The notes beneath the pieces are model-generated. The model was not told where the DNA came from. It searched no databases and saw only the letters and a program-made list of their open reading frames with translations. 64,000 bases of DNA from Monomorium pharaonis (lineage: Eukaryota > Arthropoda > Insecta > Hymenoptera > Formicidae). Each line of letters begins with the position of its first letter. The stretch's first letter is position 1. Below, piece by piece: positions 34,339 through 43,169 of the stretch. Location: contig NC_050467.1 in NCBI RefSeq assembly GCF_013373865.1, positions 34,395,132-34,459,131 on the forward strand, written 5' to 3'. A program made the translations under genes and the position numbers.

Positions 34339-34956
34339 ATGAATGACGATATCGTAGAAGATGCCATTTATGTTCTTAACAATAATGATGATTCCGAAAA
34401 ACGAAAGCATGTGCAGAGAATATCACCAGTGCAATTTCTACGTGATCGAGAACTCGGTATACGCGGAACGCATGAACGCACCGTAATACAGGAAGTTTAC
34501 ATACACGACCAATTTGTTGATAACTGGCCTCATCATATGAAGCACAAATTATATAAAGAGATACTCAATTCGGTTGACACCGATGAAAATGAATATGATA
34601 TAGCAAAACAAATCGTAGAAAAGACTCAGGAATGCTGTTACCATCTCATTGAGATACCAGCAGGTGTTGGAAGATATATCGAAGTGATAGCAATAACGTC
34701 CCACTTTGCTTATAATACTGAGAATCCCTATGTAGAGAAAATGCTGCGTACTTACCACGAATTTTCAAATCTTTTGAACAATGATGAGGATGAATACGTT
34801 CTGTCTGAGCAAGAGAAGGAGATATGTTTTTATATTCGATGTGAAAGACAAAGCAAGCTAATGCAGTTTGAAATTCAAGACAAATTTCGATTCTGCATTA
34901 GATGCTACGAAACTATATGCGAGTGTCCTGTTGAAGATTGTATGGTGTTGTTTTAA
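34339..34956 (+). CDS. 205-aa protein with C-terminal Cys cluster
   Basis: The ATG at 34339 follows a TATATAAG box (34178), TCAGT initiator-like sites (34271, 34287) and a closer TATAAAA (34316). The protein is acidic (Asp/Glu-rich at both ends) and mostly helical. It ends with CIRCYETICECPVEDC, a possible zinc-binding knuckle (residues ~187-202). No family recognised. The stop is 30 bp before the polymerase ATG on the same strand, so it could share regulation with the polymerase. Function unknown; replication-associated by position only. Confidence 0.65.
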   Translation: MNDDIVEDAIYVLNNNDDSEKRKHVQRISPVQFLRDRELGIRGTHERTVIQEVYIHDQFVDNWPHHMKHKLYKEILNSVDTDENEYDIAKQIVEKTQECCYHLIEIPAGVGRYIEVIAITSHFAYNTENPYVEKMLRTYHEFSNLLNNDEDEYVLSEQEKEICFYIRCERQSKLMQFEIQDKFRFCIRCYETICECPVEDCMVLF

Positions 34957-34986
34957 AACAGTGATAAAAAGACAACAGTGATAAAA

Positions 34987-36107
34987 ATGGAGAATAATTT
35001 CGAGCGAGTGGAACGCGAGCTGTTGGAGCAAGCAAATGGAGTCACTACTTTGAGCGAGTGTTTTATGTGGTTGCAGCGATGCGACGAGATTATACAACAG
35101 CTTGAGGAACATAGCCGCATAAAGCGTCCTCGGCTTGCCGTCGGACAAAGACAATCGTTGGTGGCGAGGATCGCGCGACTCGAAGGTGAAAAGACACAAT
35201 TACAAAGACGTTTCGTGCATGTAGGGGGTAATTACGCGAGCACTAGTAATAACGCGAACAAACTCATGTGGCGAGAGATAGATACAGCGTTCGAGAATCG
35301 CATTCAGACAGGTGCAGTGATAAATACAAACTATATTGAACCGCGAACGTTTTTAGAAGACGCAGGCGGTATAGTGCTCGAGCGAGTGCGGGACGCTCTA
35401 GAGGAACACAACAGTGTAAAAGTGAATACAGCATTCAACGGCGTGTTTGTAACGGGTGATAAACATGCCAACAAAAGTATAAACACTAAAAATTGTGAAC
35501 TATTCCAAACATCGGACTTGGACGAGTGGTACGAGCGACGCGTTATCGAGCCCACATTAGCATCACTCGAAGAGTTTCAAGAACGAGATAGCGGGTGGGC
35601 GCTATCGCGAATTCTCAATTTGATTCTAAATATAAATAAGTACAATCCTCTACACGCGGGGTGTTACGTGACATTACCGCGAGAAATAATGATGAAGCGT
35701 GCAGTAGTGAACGTTAATTCAAAGGACAATGCATGCTTCGCGTGGTCAGTGGTCGCCGCGCTACACCCTGTCGAAAGACATAGTGATAGAGAGTCATCGT
35801 ATCCGCATTATGCAACAGTCCTAAAGTTTGATGACATTGCGTTTCCCGTTACAGTAAAGGACATTGGAAAATTTGAGAATCTTAACAATATATCGATCAA
35901 CGTCTACGAGATGAAAAAGGAAATGGCAATGCTAAAGATTCTTCCGCTGCGGCTCTCCAATGACAAGAAAGAGAAGCATGTCAATTTATTATACGTACAA
36001 AATCCGCACGAAGACAGCGTGGGCCACTTTGTCTGGATGAAAAATCTGTCCCGCCTCATCAGCTCCCAACTGAGCAAACATGATGGAAAAAGATACATTT
36101 GCGATCG
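34987..36107 (+). CDS. POLB: DNA polymerase B, exon 1 (N-terminal region)
   Basis: The ATG at 34987 (M-E-N-N-F-E-R-V) is preferred to the in-frame GTG at 34978. It encodes 373 residues plus two bases of a split Arg codon. Residues 1-70 are charged and helical. A DNAC-F-A-W-SVVAALHP block near residue 255 and HFVWMKNLSRL near 350 are typical of the N-terminal extension of Polinton polymerases. The exon ends in the middle of a C2H2-like finger (YIC|D..), and the donor GTACGT follows at 36108. The protein would prime at a terminal protein and copy the element genome in the nucleus. Confidence 0.75.
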
Positions 36108-36183
36108 GTACGTATAATATATTAAAATAAATTTTATAATCTAGCAAAAAAAAAGTAAATAAAATTTTTTAAAATTTTTACAG
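36108..36183 (+). other. Polymerase gene intron (76 bp)
   Basis: GTACGTATAA donor and TTTTTACAG acceptor, 85% A+T. Removing it restores the CxxC..H..C finger frame, and the frame stops at once if it is retained. Present in both arms (29450-29525). Confidence 0.8.
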
Positions 36184-37828
36184 GTGCTTGCACTATTTTT
36201 CATCATGCGAGAGGTTGCAATCACACACTGTAGACTGTCAGAGGATGAACGACTGCGCTATCACATTGCCTGCCGAAGACGACAAGTGGTTGAATTTCCG
36301 GAATATAAACCACAAGGAACGAGTGCCCTTTATCGTCTACGCGGACCTCGAGTATGTGCTGCGGAAGACGCAACATGATACAGAGCAAGCGTCGTACACA
36401 TATCAACAACATGAGGTATTCAGCATCGGGTATTACGTGCGATGCTCATACGACGACACGTTATCCACGTACCGGTTTCGTCGCGATAAAGATTGCGTCG
36501 CGTGGTTCACTAAACAACTAGAAGAATTAGCGTATAATGTTAAGACTCGTTTATCAACTAATGTCCCCATGGAAACGTTATCGGTGGAACAATTGGAGGC
36601 ATACCATAGCGCGACGCAGTGTCATATCTGCGATAAGCCATTCGCGCCGGATGATACGCGGGTGCGCGATCATTGTCATTTGACTGGTCGTTACCGCGGT
36701 CCTGCACATTCTCTCTGTAATTTAAATTATCAAAATGCATCATACATGCCAATTATTTTTCATAACTTATCTGGATACGATTCGCATTTCATTATTAAGG
36801 AAATAGCCACAGCCTTCAAAGGGAAGACCGACGTACTTCCCATCACGAAAGAAAAGTATATTTCTTTTACAAAACATGTCGTAGACACAGCCGATAAATT
36901 AGATCCACACAATTACATAAAACTACGGTTCATAGATTCATATAAATTTTTAAATACTAGTCTCGAAAAATTGGCATCATTTCTAGGCAAAGAAAAATTA
37001 AAAATTGTACGTTCCGAATTTTTACACTTATCTAATGAGGATTTTGATTTATTGACACGAAAAGGTGTATTTCCGTATGAGTACGTTGACTGCGTGAACA
37101 AGCTGCAGGACACGTGTTTACCGCCGCGCGAATCATTTTTCAGTTCCCTGACCTCTGATACTGTATCCGAGAGCGATTACATGCACGCTGAGAACGTCTG
37201 GAAGCGATTCTCCGTTCAAACGTTGGGTGAATACAGCGATCTATATTTGAAAACGGATGTGTTATTGTTAGCTGACATTTTTGAAAATTTTCGCGATAAA
37301 TGCTTAGAAAGTTACGGTCTCGATCCAGCACATTATTACACTCTCCCCGGATACACGTGGGACGCTATGTTAAAATATACAAAAATTACTTTCGAACTGC
37401 TTACTGACATTGACATGGTAATGTTCATCGAACGCGGTATACGCGGCGGTCTCAGTCAATGTTCAGGCAGATATGCACAGGCTAACAACAAATACATGCA
37501 GACGTACGACACATTGAAACCATCCTCATATCTTATGTATTTTGACGTTAATAATTTGTATGGTTGGGCGATGTGTCAACCGCTGCCATATGGGGAATTT
37601 CAATGGATCGAAGTCTCGAATTTTGACATAAATGCGATCGCTGCTGATTCACCAACGGGATACATTCTCGAAGTTGATCTCGAGTATCCCCGAGACCTTC
37701 ACGACGAGCACGCTGACCTACCTCTTTGCCCAACACGCGATAAACCGCCAGGCAAGCCTTTTCTGCGCAATATTTTTTCAACGAGATACACGTCAGGATT
37801 TGCAACACGCTGCAGCTCATATTCGTAA
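36184..37828 (+). pseudogene. POLB: DNA polymerase B, exon 2: exonuclease and part of palm, 3' half deleted
   Basis: In order: the second half of the C2H2 finger (SCERLQSHTVDC), exonuclease motif I (YADLE, D and E catalytic), a CHIC..HCH..C zinc-binding insertion resembling endonuclease VII-type folds, exonuclease motif II (NLSGYDSHF), motif III (YLKTDVLLLAD), and palm motif A (YFDVNNLYGWAM, catalytic D near overall residue 828). Motifs B and C of the palm, including the second catalytic aspartate pair, are missing. After CPTRDKPPG (~37757) the frame runs into the antisense integrase tail and stops at 37828. Full-length relatives are several hundred residues longer. This copy therefore cannot polymerise DNA unless a helper supplies the function. 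Confidence 0.85.
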
Positions 37829-38604
37829 AATCCTCCAGCGATAGGTTTTCCAGAGGAATCTTCCAGTACATATGTCACAGGATTGGTACGCTGTACTTTA
37901 ATAATTTTAAATATCTCCGTAGTCCAATTTGGTATATAACCCTTCTCAAAAACAGTTTTGAATTTGCTGACACGCACCGAGTCACCGACTTTAAATCGCG
38001 CGGGTGCCGCAATTTTTATGTGACTATACACCGTGGTTAAGAGTTTTTTAGCGATTGCAGGCGTAACATCGATGGATCGCATGCCGGTAGTTCGATGCTT
38101 TCGTGCATTGTACTCTGACATGAGATGCGGCAGCAAATCAATCCATCTATAATTTCCATTGAGTGTAAATTGTTTCCACATGACGTTTTTTAATGTTCGG
38201 TTAAAGCGTTCGACAACTGATGCTTTCATTATAGAGTATGTAGAATAATGATTGATATTATGTTTTTTTAATAGTTTCTGCACGTTGGTGTTATAAAATT
38301 CCTTTCCTTTGTCTGTTTGCAAATTTTTCGGACATCTTCCATTTTTCTGAATTATCTTTGCAATCGCAATAGCAACTTCGCTACCACTCTTGGCCTTCAG
38401 CGGCACAGCCCATGCATGCTTGCTCAGCACACCGATAACGGTGAGTATGTAGTGATAACCTCGGTTAAATCGTGTGTAAGGACGCATCTCAACCACATCC
38501 GCCTGCCACAGGTCATCGTATCCATGAACTATGACGCGTCTTCGAGGAAAATTTCTTCTCGCCGGAGCATGCAACTCCTCAACCAGCAATTGTTTCTCAG
38601 ACAT
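37699..38604 (-). CDS. INT: Polinton retrovirus-like integrase (DDE), C-terminus lost
   Basis: Catalytic triad D36 (WQADVVEM), D98 (LQTDKGKEF) and E132 (ASVVERFNRT) of the rve core, followed by FKVGDSVRVSK, an SH3-like DNA-binding segment (residues ~205-245). The usual C-terminal part after VEKILRRKG (residue ~281, about 37760) is replaced by 20 codons of antisense polymerase. No N-terminal HHCC finger is seen. The enzyme joins element ends to target DNA with 6-bp duplications, as observed at 52487/58445. It is tail to tail with the polymerase. Whether the truncated form is active is unknown. Confidence 0.85.
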   Translation of the reverse strand: MSEKQLLVEELHAPARRNFPRRRVIVHGYDDLWQADVVEMRPYTRFNRGYHYILTVIGVLSKHAWAVPLKAKSGSEVAIAIAKIIQKNGRCPKNLQTDKGKEFYNTNVQKLLKKHNINHYSTYSIMKASVVERFNRTLKNVMWKQFTLNGNYRWIDLLPHLMSEYNARKHRTTGMRSIDVTPAIAKKLLTTVYSHIKIAAPARFKVGDSVRVSKFKTVFEKGYIPNWTTEIFKIIKVQRTNPVTYVLEDSSGKPIAGGFYEYELQRVANPDVYLVEKILRRKGLPGGLSRVGQRGRSACSS

Positions 38605-38654
38605 GTTCAGAGTATGACATGTAAATGGTGCATATATTCAACGTACTAACTTTT

Positions 38655-38996
38655 TTACTCTGCACGATGAGTTACTGCGTCGAGCTGTCTTTGAATCTCG
38701 TTTAGCATATGAGCTGTAATTTCAACCTTACTTTGAAGTGTCTCAATCTTCCTCTCGATTTCATCCTGTCGATCCTTTAAAATTTTCACAGTTTGTTGCA
38801 CGTATCGTTTATTGGCTGCATCACTATCATCTACAGGTAACGCTAAACGTCGAATCTTGCGCGACTTTGCATCAAAATCGGTGACAACCATGCAAAAAGC
38901 GTTATCGCGCACGTAATTTCTGACTAATCCGCTCCATTGATAATATGGTTCCGCACCACCTCTTCCGAGTGATGTTCCAAACTTGTTGATTGACAT
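38655..38996 (-). CDS. 113-aa coiled-coil protein
   Basis: The N-terminal half has an aromatic globular part (EPYYQWSGLVRNYVRD). Residues ~65-105 form a heptad-type coiled coil (VKILKDRQDEIERKIETLQ..). It resembles short trimerising phage/virus stalk or fibre proteins in layout, but I do not recognise a family. It lies between the integrase and the 355-aa gene in the same direction, with 35-50 bp gaps, and is conserved in both arms. A virion or scaffold role is possible (inference). Confidence 0.65.
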   Translation of the reverse strand: MSINKFGTSLGRGGAEPYYQWSGLVRNYVRDNAFCMVVTDFDAKSRKIRRLALPVDDSDAANKRYVQQTVKILKDRQDEIERKIETLQSKVEITAHMLNEIQRQLDAVTHRAE

Positions 38997-39031
38997 TTCG
39001 ATGTTGACTAAATGATTTGTTTCACACAGTT

Positions 39032-40099
39032 TTAATTTATAATAAAACCAACCTCGCGAAGTTCCTCGATAATTGATAGAATCTCGTTGCCGTGAGCATT
39101 GTGCCCTGCCTGGTGTGAGGCCTCGAGCAATCGAAGGCGATCCACAAGCTCGTTGGGATCATCCCAATGAACATAATCGATCTTGTTATCATTTAATGTA
39201 ATAGCGCTTGATAAACCTTGTCCAACTTTTGCGTCTGTTACTAAGGGTGCAATTATATTTTTATATTTAGACCCTTTGTTGCCCATTACTTGATTATGTG
39301 CAATATGTCCGCGTCTATATGCATTTGTCACCAATAGAATGTTTTTATAATTTTGCAGGTCATTATTCGTGTACATGTTGGGCATTTTCATGAAAATTAA
39401 TTCGTACAGACCAGGCGTTCCCGTGTATATTTTACCATCTATAACTATGTTATCATTCTTATGTATGTCGATGCGTTTATCGCCGAGCATCGTTCCAAAG
39501 TCGGTGAAATAAACTCCGTAAACAGTATCTATGATGACTGGTTTTTTACCACTCAAAACAGCCCCCATATATTTTTGACCTAATGGACCATAGTGCATGT
39601 GCAACTTTTCACGTCCCTCTCGCGTTTCCAACTGTTGTCGAATAGACGTCACAAGCGGTTCATTGGCTGCTATTTCAAAAACGTCTTCGACGGAAGGTAC
39701 ATGACTGTACGATAAATCACTATCATGTAGTATTTGCGATGTTTCATTCAAATTAGTTGGTACAATTTTTGATCGTCTCATTTTTTTAACAGGAGTAGAG
39801 GTCATTATAGAATTGTTAAACGAAGCGTTTGATCGCTTTCGTTTGGGTTTTGGTTCTGCGTATTCGTCTTCCCCCGAGAAGAACGATTCATTCTTAATCG
39901 GATCTGATACATCACCAACGGTGTTTTCAACAATCTGTTTTAATGGTTCGACAATGGGCTTAAAGTGTCTCTCCAACGCCATTTCTTCTTGCACTTTACC
40001 CGCTTTCAAAGCGCGATATTTTTTACGAATTGAATCACTTGTTTTCGCAATCTCTTTCACAATCTTCTCACGATCCATATTGTTATCTGTGTTATCCAT
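39032..40099 (-). CDS. 355-aa conserved Polinton protein (DUF8207-like)
   Basis: Residues 1-60 form a charged coiled-coil region, followed by a basic Lys/Arg-rich linker (PKPKRKRS, ~85-115; possible nuclear signal). A globular domain from ~165 has YGVYFTDFGTMLGDKRI, DGKIYTGTPGLYELIFMK and a following YKNILLVTNAYRRGH. That block matches my memory of DUF8207, a domain common in ant and other arthropod Polinton proteins, with unknown function. It is adjacent and parallel to the ATPase gene. Confidence 0.7.
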   Translation of the reverse strand: MDNTDNNMDREKIVKEIAKTSDSIRKKYRALKAGKVQEEMALERHFKPIVEPLKQIVENTVGDVSDPIKNESFFSGEDEYAEPKPKRKRSNASFNNSIMTSTPVKKMRRSKIVPTNLNETSQILHDSDLSYSHVPSVEDVFEIAANEPLVTSIRQQLETREGREKLHMHYGPLGQKYMGAVLSGKKPVIIDTVYGVYFTDFGTMLGDKRIDIHKNDNIVIDGKIYTGTPGLYELIFMKMPNMYTNNDLQNYKNILLVTNAYRRGHIAHNQVMGNKGSKYKNIIAPLVTDAKVGQGLSSAITLNDNKIDYVHWDDPNELVDRLRLLEASHQAGHNAHGNEILSIIEELREVGFIIN

Positions 40100-40145
40100 G
40101 TTGAGAAACGCTACTTGGTCAACGTATCAAAAACAACTAACTGCT

Positions 40146-40835
40146 TTATGGTATTGCGAAGTCATTAAATCGTTTTCGATATCGTCCATCGGCGAGTGCG
40201 CTATCCTTATCTATCACTAAAAATCCATACTTTTGTTGCCAACAAGTATGACATAAATTGCTAAAATCCTCATAAGATATGTCGGTATTTACATGATCGT
40301 TGTACGCATGTTTTAGATTGGTACCATCCTGCTTGAATAAAATTAGCAATTTCGCATTGTCGCGTATAAGATGTTTCGGTATCTTTGCATACGTCTGACA
40401 GAGATAGAAGCAGTCGACATCCACGTGTCGCCCCATTGCAAAGTAGTCTCTTATCGTATCTTGCTTATCACACGCCACGTCATCAAAGATAAAAATGGAA
40501 TTCGGAAGCGCTTCACTCGGCTGAATGACATCACAGTTATTGGAGAATGCAAAATAACTAACTTCTTCAATCGGTGTCAATAAATTTTCCAAATATAGAT
40601 ATTTCGGTTGTTGTAATGATTTCGAGTACACATACACATTCTCAAAACGTACTCCATGCAGACTTTCCAACAAGCTTATTAATACGTTTGTCTTGCCACA
40701 ATTTGACGGACCGCAAATTATACCACGTATAGAACTCGGCAACATGTTTCCATGCCTCCTTATTTTTCTTTCGGACATTATTCTGTCATCGAAATTTGTT
40801 ACTTTAATCACTGGTGAATGTTGTACGAACCGCAT
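40146..40835 (-). CDS. ATP: Genome-packaging ATPase (FtsK/A32 type)
   Basis: 229 residues with Walker A GPSNCGKT (42-49), Walker B IFIFDD (114-119), and a downstream CQTYAKIPKHLIRDN segment (146-160) with the sensor-like Gln and Arg. It belongs to the HerA/FtsK superfamily that pumps DNA into preformed capsids of Polinton-like and large DNA viruses. Length and motif spacing are normal and the frame is intact. It is divergent from the 86-aa and protease genes over a 107-bp gap. Confidence 0.88.
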   Translation of the reverse strand: MRFVQHSPVIKVTNFDDRIMSERKIRRHGNMLPSSIRGIICGPSNCGKTNVLISLLESLHGVRFENVYVYSKSLQQPKYLYLENLLTPIEEVSYFAFSNNCDVIQPSEALPNSIFIFDDVACDKQDTIRDYFAMGRHVDVDCFYLCQTYAKIPKHLIRDNAKLLILFKQDGTNLKHAYNDHVNTDISYEDFSNLCHTCWQQKYGFLVIDKDSALADGRYRKRFNDFAIP

Positions 40836-40942
40836 ATTTTCTCCCTCTATGCTCTCATAAAAACTGACAAAAATTAATAAGACCGATCTATTTTCGACCG
40901 ATCGATTAGAGACGCACCGAGCAAAATTGTTTAGTATGTAAA

Positions 40943-41203
40943 ATGTTTCTCATATTGTCACATCCCTCCGATATACTCGATTTGAGTGTCGAGCAGTTAG
41001 AATTCGTGTCGAAACCTATTCTGCTACGCGTGTGTAGCAATTATATCGAACACGTGTGGGACAGGCTTCCGGAACATATAAAGGCTGATACGGAGATTCG
41101 AAGCCATCGTCGTTGCTACGAACATTACAATCAATCGTTGCACCAGACGCACATCGACGGCCCCGCACCGTTGATAAAGAATTGTCGCGAATGCCAGCGG
41201 TAG
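40943..41203 (+). CDS. 86-aa conserved small protein
   Basis: Begins MFLILSHPSDILDLSVEQL, which looks like a short helical repeat of F-box or SAP-like type. It has His/Cys residues in HRRCYEHYNQSLHQTH and ends with CRECQR. No family is assigned. Its last codons overlap (different frame) the ATG at 41191 of the next gene, as in compact viral genomes. A splice to the next frame was tested by eye and does not keep frame. Confidence 0.55.
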   Translation: MFLILSHPSDILDLSVEQLEFVSKPILLRVCSNYIEHVWDRLPEHIKADTEIRSHRRCYEHYNQSLHQTHIDGPAPLIKNCRECQR

Positions 41204-42214
41204 GTCGCGGCTTGTTAAATCGTGTGATAAATTGCGTTTCCTTTCGAACTGCACATACCAGGATATCAATTTTGCGGTCCAGGTACTAGGCTGAAAAAGC
41301 GATTGGCCAGAGGTGGTCGGGGTATTAATCCGTTGGACGCGGCATGTCGCGAACACGACATTGCATACTCCCGGAGCAACGAACTCACCGATAGACACGC
41401 AGCTGATAATATACTCGCTGCGGAAGCGCGAAAACGCATTACAGCGAACGATTCGACTTTCGGAGAAAGAGCTGCTGCAGCAGCCGTTTGGGCAGCTATG
41501 AAAACTAAGACAAAAATCGGTATGGGTTTGAAAAAGAAAGAAAGTGATAAAAAGAAGAGAGCGAGTAAACGAATACTTCCGAGAACGAGTAAACGAATAC
41601 TTCCGGTAGCGAAACGCGGCGGTGTTTTACCCATTATACCGCTGTTGGGTGTTCTCGGGTCGTTGGTCGGTGGAGCGGCGGGAGTTGCGAAGGCTGTGAA
41701 TGATAACAAGGCAGCACAGCGTCAGCTGAACGAATTGAAACGTCATAATCGTGTCATGGAAGGTCATGGAGTTTATCTCGCTCCATATAAGCGTGGACAA
41801 GGAGTGTCGACGAAAAAAAAAAACGTCAAAAAGACGTTAAAAATGCCAAAAGGTGCAACTACCAACATACAATTATTACAGTTAGCGAAACGTATGAGCA
41901 TTCCACACTTTAGAGGAATTTTTATGCGTACAGCATTACCAACGGCTGGAGCATATCGAAACGAGAGCGGTATTGTAAATTTAGATAACGCTGAAGGATC
42001 AGGTACACACTGGGTGGCATATGCAAAGAGAGGAAATCGCGCTATATACTTTGATAGTTTCGGCAATCTTAGACCACCGAAAGAACTGGTGCAATATTTA
42101 GATGTAACGCGGATCGAGTACAATCACACGCCTTATCAACGTTATGATCAAAGCAACTGTGGCCAACTATGTCTGCGTTTTCTTCAAACAGTTAGTAATC
42201 AATTTAAAGGCTAA
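41191..42214 (+). CDS. PRO: Phospholipase A2 / adenain-type cysteine protease fusion
   Basis: Two domains in one frame. N-terminal: a phospholipase A2-like domain with PGYQFCGPGT (calcium-loop-like) and GINPLDAACREHDIAY carrying the His-Asp pair, as in parvovirus VP1 and several Polintons; it would help particles escape membranes. Middle: a hydrophobic Gly/Leu segment (PIIPLLGVLGSLVGGAAG), protein VI-like. C-terminal: adenovirus-type protease with His (GTHWVAY), Asp (YFDSFG) and Cys (SNCGQLC), which matures capsid proteins. The start is uncertain: the ATG at 41191 reads M-P-A-V-G-R-G in one frame, while the domain frame is open from 41231; a single extra base near 41233-41243 would explain it. 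The frame from 41231 to 42214 is uninterrupted. Confidence 0.8.
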
Positions 42215-42247
42215 CATTATGCAATTTAACTCAGTATTCGTTTCAAC

Positions 42248-42985
42248 ATGTCACTGACGTTTACGCTAACCGGCAAGAGTAGCATCCTCGCGGTAAGCTA
42301 TTTTCCAGCCGTAGATTTGAGCGATGGCAATTACGAGCTCGGTCTCACAGATTTTGAAACATACTATACCATACCTAATGTAAATTCGTCGAATAACAAA
42401 TTTTATTATGACAAAGACAACAAGGAAATTACAATTCCCGAAGGATCGTATGAATTGCGTGATATAGATAGATATTTGAAACGCACAATTTTACAATCTC
42501 ATCCCAATGTTGCGGAAAAGAGAACGTTTCACAAAGAAGATGAAGAAGAAAGCGAATATCCGGTGGTGATTCGTGCTAACAACAATACAATGAAGAGTGA
42601 GATTATGTGTGCTTATCAGATAAATTTCTTTAAACCTAACAACGTTGGATCGCTGTTGGGATTTTCATCGCGTATTCTTGAATCGCGAATGTGGCATGAA
42701 TCGGATGCACCTATAAATATCATAAACGTAAACATTATTCGCATAGAATGTAACGTGACTGCGGGTGCGTACAGCAACGACAAGTGCGTACACACAATAC
42801 ACGAATTTTCGCCGAGGGTACCACCAGGATATAAGATATCGGAAACGCCTGCACAGATCATTTACCTTCCAATCGTTGCACGGAGCATTACTGATTTGAC
42901 GATTCGCATTGTGGATCAGGACGGTCAATTACTCGATTTTCGTGGAGAGGAGATTACTGTTAGATTACACGTACGAAGACGATAA
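42248..42985 (+). CDS. mCP: Minor capsid (penton-like) single jelly-roll protein
   Basis: 245 residues, beta-rich from M-S-L-T-F-T-L-T-G to LDFRGEEITVRLHVRRR. Position (just before MCP), size and the LGLTDFETYYTIPNV and LLGF patterns fit the Polinton penton protein, which plugs capsid vertices. The 33-bp gap after the protease and the 184-bp gap before MCP suggest co-regulated late genes. Confidence 0.75.
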   Translation: MSLTFTLTGKSSILAVSYFPAVDLSDGNYELGLTDFETYYTIPNVNSSNNKFYYDKDNKEITIPEGSYELRDIDRYLKRTILQSHPNVAEKRTFHKEDEEESEYPVVIRANNNTMKSEIMCAYQINFFKPNNVGSLLGFSSRILESRMWHESDAPINIINVNIIRIECNVTAGAYSNDKCVHTIHEFSPRVPPGYKISETPAQIIYLPIVARSITDLTIRIVDQDGQLLDFRGEEITVRLHVRRR

Positions 42986-42991
42986 CGTGAG

Positions 42992-43168
42992 ATGCTCGTG
43001 TTGAATGAGCAAGTGAAGGATACAATTTTTACACCAATCAAGAATATTCGACCGTGTGAAATAAATTGTAAGACAGTTAAAAATATTCGCTCATCTGATA
43101 AAAAGAATCTCACCGCGTCAAACGTTGAATTTTTAAAATCACTGGGATTTATCGTACGAAATATCTAA
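42992..43168 (+). CDS. 58-aa small conserved protein before MCP
   Basis: The ATG at 42992 lies 7 bases after the penton stop. The product is basic, with KNIR repeated twice and a C-terminal LTASNVEFLKSLGF helix. Its TAA is one base from the MCP ATG. The tight packing and protein-like composition argue that it is real. I recall similar short ORFs with a FLKSLG tail in other insect Polintons. Function unknown; perhaps a capsid cement or core peptide (inference). Confidence 0.6.
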   Translation: MLVLNEQVKDTIFTPIKNIRPCEINCKTVKNIRSSDKKNLTASNVEFLKSLGFIVRNI

Positions 43169-43169
43169 G

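Noticed and set aside
40943..41290. 86-aa ORF as first exon of the PLA2/protease gene
   Set aside because: The GTAGGT donor and the only AG acceptor give an out-of-frame join; overlap of separate genes fits better.
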